From contig DEBN01000062.1 in the NCBI GenBank assembly GCA_002348825.1, positions 1-42,966 of the forward strand: a stretch of 42,966 nucleotides of DNA, given 5' to 3'. This document shows, piece by piece, positions 41,005 through 42,966 of this stretch. This DNA is from Gammaproteobacteria bacterium UBA2955 (lineage in GTDB: Bacteria; Pseudomonadota; Gammaproteobacteria; Pseudomonadales; Azotimanducaceae). The position numbers and the translations under genes are program-made. The notes beneath the pieces were generated by a model that was not told the origin of the DNA, did no database searches, and saw only the letters and a list, made by a program, of their open reading frames with translations. Each line of letters begins with the position of its first letter. The stretch's first letter is position 1.

Positions 41005-41913
41005 ATGCGTATTGGCATTTCGATCAGTTCGTCGCATCGGGTGGAGGATCCGCGCGTCGGTGCGCGTTTTATGATCGAACGTGCGCGGGTCGCTCGGCAG
41101 GTGGATTTAGACAGCTTATTTGTCGGTGATCATCACGTCACCGCCAACCCCTACTACCAAAATACGCCAATGCTTGGGCGCTTGTTGGCAGAGTGGCATA
41201 ACAAACCTGCGGGGGCGTTGTATCTACTGCCCCTGTGGCATCCGGTGCTGTTGGCCGAGCAAATAGCCACCTTAGCGGCGATTATGCCGGGGCGATTTAT
41301 TATGCAATGTGGGTTGGGTTGGGATCCCGCTCAGAGTGCGGGCATGGGCGTGGATATGACAAAGCGCGCAGCGATGTTTGAATCGAGCTTAGAGGTCATG
41401 CAGCGTTTATGGGCTGGCGAGACGGTCAGCGAAGACCGGTTTTGGCACATTCGAGATGCGCGCATAGCACCGTTGCCTGCAAATAACGTAGAAGTATGGG
41501 TCGGCGCGGGTGCTCCTGCGGCGCTCCACAGGACCGCGCGTATGGCCGAAGGTTGGATCGCCACCCCCAGTTTGGGTCGCGCCGCTGCAGCGCAGCAATT
41601 AAATCAATACCGCCAAGCCTGTGCCGAGTATGAACGCACGCCCAGAGCCGTTGCCATACGCCGGGATATCTTCATCGGCGACGACCAGACGCAGGCACAA
41701 CGGTTCAAACAGCGCATGATAGACAAGGGTTATCGAGGCTTTGCAGAGGAGGCGATTCTGGCGGGCACTGTTGCAACGGTGGCGGCAGAATTTGCGGCAC
41801 TCGCGGAGCTTGGCTTCACCGACATCATTGTGCGTAATATGTCTTCGGAACAAAGCGAAGCTTTGGCGACCATCGAACGGTTGGCTGAGGTGAAGCAGGT
41901 CTTGAATTTATAG
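41005..41913 (+). CDS. LLM-class flavin-dependent oxidoreductase
   Basis: This 302-residue TIM barrel belongs to the luciferase-like family: MRIGISISSSHRVEDPRVGA, LDSLFVGDHHVTANPYYQNT, LLPLWHPVLLAEQIATLAAI, MPGRFIMQCGLGWDP and NNVEVWVGAGAPAALHRTAR. It would use FMNH2 or F420H2 to oxidise or reduce an unknown substrate. It shares its barrel family with the protein at 23989-25011 but the two are not close in sequence. It lies in the dUTPase operon and 43 bases before the biotin carboxylase gene, whose pathway it may join. Confidence 0.9.
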   Translation: MRIGISISSSHRVEDPRVGARFMIERARVARQVDLDSLFVGDHHVTANPYYQNTPMLGRLLAEWHNKPAGALYLLPLWHPVLLAEQIATLAAIMPGRFIMQCGLGWDPAQSAGMGVDMTKRAAMFESSLEVMQRLWAGETVSEDRFWHIRDARIAPLPANNVEVWVGAGAPAALHRTARMAEGWIATPSLGRAAAAQQLNQYRQACAEYERTPRAVAIRRDIFIGDDQTQAQRFKQRMIDKGYRGFAEEAILAGTVATVAAEFAALAELGFTDIIVRNMSSEQSEALATIERLAEVKQVLNL

Positions 41914-41956
41914 CCGTATCACAGTGAACGCCTAGGAGCGGAAAAGAGGGGGAACA

Positions 41957-42966
41957 ATGGAGAAAGTACTGGTCGCGAACCGTGGCGAAATCGCGCTGCG
42001 CATCACCCGAGCGGTGCAAGAATTGGGAATGCAAGCAGTGGCGGTATTTCCATCCGACGATGCCCAGTCGTTACATGTCACCGGTGCGGATGCGGCCGTT
42101 GAACTCGCTGGTCGCGGCCCTGCGGCGTATTTAGACATCTCGCAGATCGTTGCGGTGGCGAAGGCTAATGGTTGCGACTCAGTACATCCGGGTTACGGTT
42201 TCCTCAGTGAAAACGCGGACTTTGCGGCAGCGGTAGAAGCAGCCGGTCTGGCGTTTATCGGACCCAGCGTTGACGCGTTGAGGGCTTTTGGTGATAAGGC
42301 TCAAGCACGCGCTATCGCGCAAAATTCCGGCGTTGCCGTGTTGGCGGGGTCCCCGCAGGCGCTGTCGCTGCCCGACGCCGAAACGTTTTTCGCGGCGCAT
42401 GCGGACAGTGGCATGTTGCTCAAAGCCATCGCAGGCGGGGGAGGTCGCGGCATGCGCGTGGTCCGCAAAGCGGATGAACTCGCTGATGCGTTTGCGCGTT
42501 GTGCGTCTGAGGCGCAAGCCGCCTTTGGTGATGATGGGCTCTACGCCGAGCAGTTCATCGGGCAGGCGCGGCATATTGAAGTGCAAATCATAGGCGACGG
42601 CACGGGCGCGGTGAGCCATATTTGGGAACGAGAATGCAGTGTGCAGCGGCGTCATCAAAAACTGGTGGAAATTGCCCCGAGCCCGACATTAGACCCCGAC
42701 GTGCGCGATCGAATGTGCGCGGCGGCGGTAACCTTGGGCCAGCAACTGAAATACAGCGGCCTTGGCACTATTGAGTTCTTGTTAGATACGCGGACCGATG
42801 AGTTTTATTTCATCGAGGCCAATGCGCGGTTACAAGTCGAACATACGGTAACCGAGGAAGTTACCGGCATTGACTTAGTGCAAGCGCAGCTTCGGATTGC
42901 CGACGGTGCGCGTCTAGCGGATTTGGGTTTGTTGCAGGACGCCATCCCGAATCCACGAGGCTTTGC
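41957..42966 (+). CDS. Biotin carboxylase (partial, runs off the window)
   Basis: The frame stays open from ATG 41957 to the window end: 336 residues, no stop. It is a biotin carboxylase ATP-grasp protein: VLVANRGEIALRITRAVQEL, VHPGYGFLSENADFA (76-90), the Gly-rich loop AGGGGRGM (159-166), RECSVQRRHQKLVEIAPSP (225-243), and the catalytic Arg291 in RLQVEHTVTE. It carboxylates biotin using ATP and bicarbonate. The ending is cut off, so it is unclear whether it stands alone, carries a biotinyl domain, or is a fused carboxylase-carboxyltransferase; some details such as PSDDAQSLHVTGADAAVEL recall the fused type. GAGGGGG precedes the ATG. Confidence 0.92.
   Translation, partial: MEKVLVANRGEIALRITRAVQELGMQAVAVFPSDDAQSLHVTGADAAVELAGRGPAAYLDISQIVAVAKANGCDSVHPGYGFLSENADFAAAVEAAGLAFIGPSVDALRAFGDKAQARAIAQNSGVAVLAGSPQALSLPDAETFFAAHADSGMLLKAIAGGGGRGMRVVRKADELADAFARCASEAQAAFGDDGLYAEQFIGQARHIEVQIIGDGTGAVSHIWERECSVQRRHQKLVEIAPSPTLDPDVRDRMCAAAVTLGQQLKYSGLGTIEFLLDTRTDEFYFIEANARLQVEHTVTEEVTGIDLVQAQLRIADGARLADLGLLQDAIPNPRGF

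Noticed and set aside
1..42966. CRISPR arrays, insertion sequences, prophage genes, or a defence or biosynthetic island
   Set aside because: No regularly spaced repeats, transposase or integrase motifs, or clustered phage or NRPS/PKS genes were found.

Overview
The window reads as a dense, gene-packed chromosomal segment of an aerobic gammaproteobacterium, probably a marine or aquatic heterotroph. The evidence is gammaproteobacterial-type Fur, RimK with its retropepsin partner, MsrA, MnmH and dimeric dUTPase sequences, together with a load of acyl-CoA dehydrogenases, acyl-CoA carboxylase genes, LLM flavin oxidoreductases, alpha/beta hydrolases and GSTs. GC content looks moderate by eye (not counted). 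I see no insertion sequence, phage gene, CRISPR array, tRNA or rRNA. Intergenic gaps are very short, and three convergent gene pairs have interleaved stop codons.

Layout. 0.2-5 kb: a LysR regulator with an alpha/beta hydrolase, then leftward mnmH (tRNA 2-selenouridine synthase) and a SEL1-repeat lipoprotein. 5-7.4 kb: a rimB-like retropepsin, a 23-codon bridging ORF, rimK, msrA and a small Cys-rich protein. 7.6-13.2 kb: a YegD-type Hsp70 ATPase, Nudix, hotdog thioesterase, MAPEG protein, epoxide hydrolase-like protein, methyltransferase and tandem TM2 protein. 13.2-14.3 kb: an AhpD/carboxymuconolactone-decarboxylase-like gene interrupted by an in-frame TGA that sits exactly where the second redox Cys should be. 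A hairpin with bacterial-SECIS geometry follows it, so I annotate one selenoprotein gene rather than a pseudogene. 14.4-18.7 kb: an O-acetylhomoserine sulfhydrylase-like gene, two alpha/beta hydrolases, a YfcG-like GST, a HIT protein and a small membrane protein. 19-23.9 kb: an acyl desaturase with a C-terminal coiled coil, a sodium:solute symporter, a GST, a Sir2 deacylase and a DUF6491-like secreted protein. 24-28.8 kb: an LLM oxidoreductase plus GPH-type transporter, a MerR-TPR fusion regulator, fur and a dienelactone hydrolase. 28.9-33.5 kb: a cysteine synthase-like enzyme, a serine hydrolase, an M20 amidohydrolase and a DUF1932-type dehydrogenase. 33.5-39.4 kb: leftward acyl-CoA catabolism genes (carboxyltransferase and two acyl-CoA dehydrogenases) with a phosphatase, a beta-rich small protein and a candidate PD-(D/E)XK protein. 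39.8-43 kb: a rightward run of dUTPase, Nudix, LLM oxidoreductase and the 5' part of a biotin carboxylase that leaves the window.

How it fits together. The most notable theme is selenium: mnmH needs selenophosphate, and the CxxU protein needs the SelA/SelB/SelC/SelD machinery. Those genes are not in the window but must be elsewhere if the reading is right. Around this are thiol and oxidative-stress functions (MsrA, GSTs, MAPEG, MTH1-like Nudix, AhpD-like protein), sulfur amino-acid synthesis (metY, a cysK-like gene) and acyl-CoA or branched-substrate degradation (carboxyltransferase, biotin carboxylase, paired ACADs, hydrolases).
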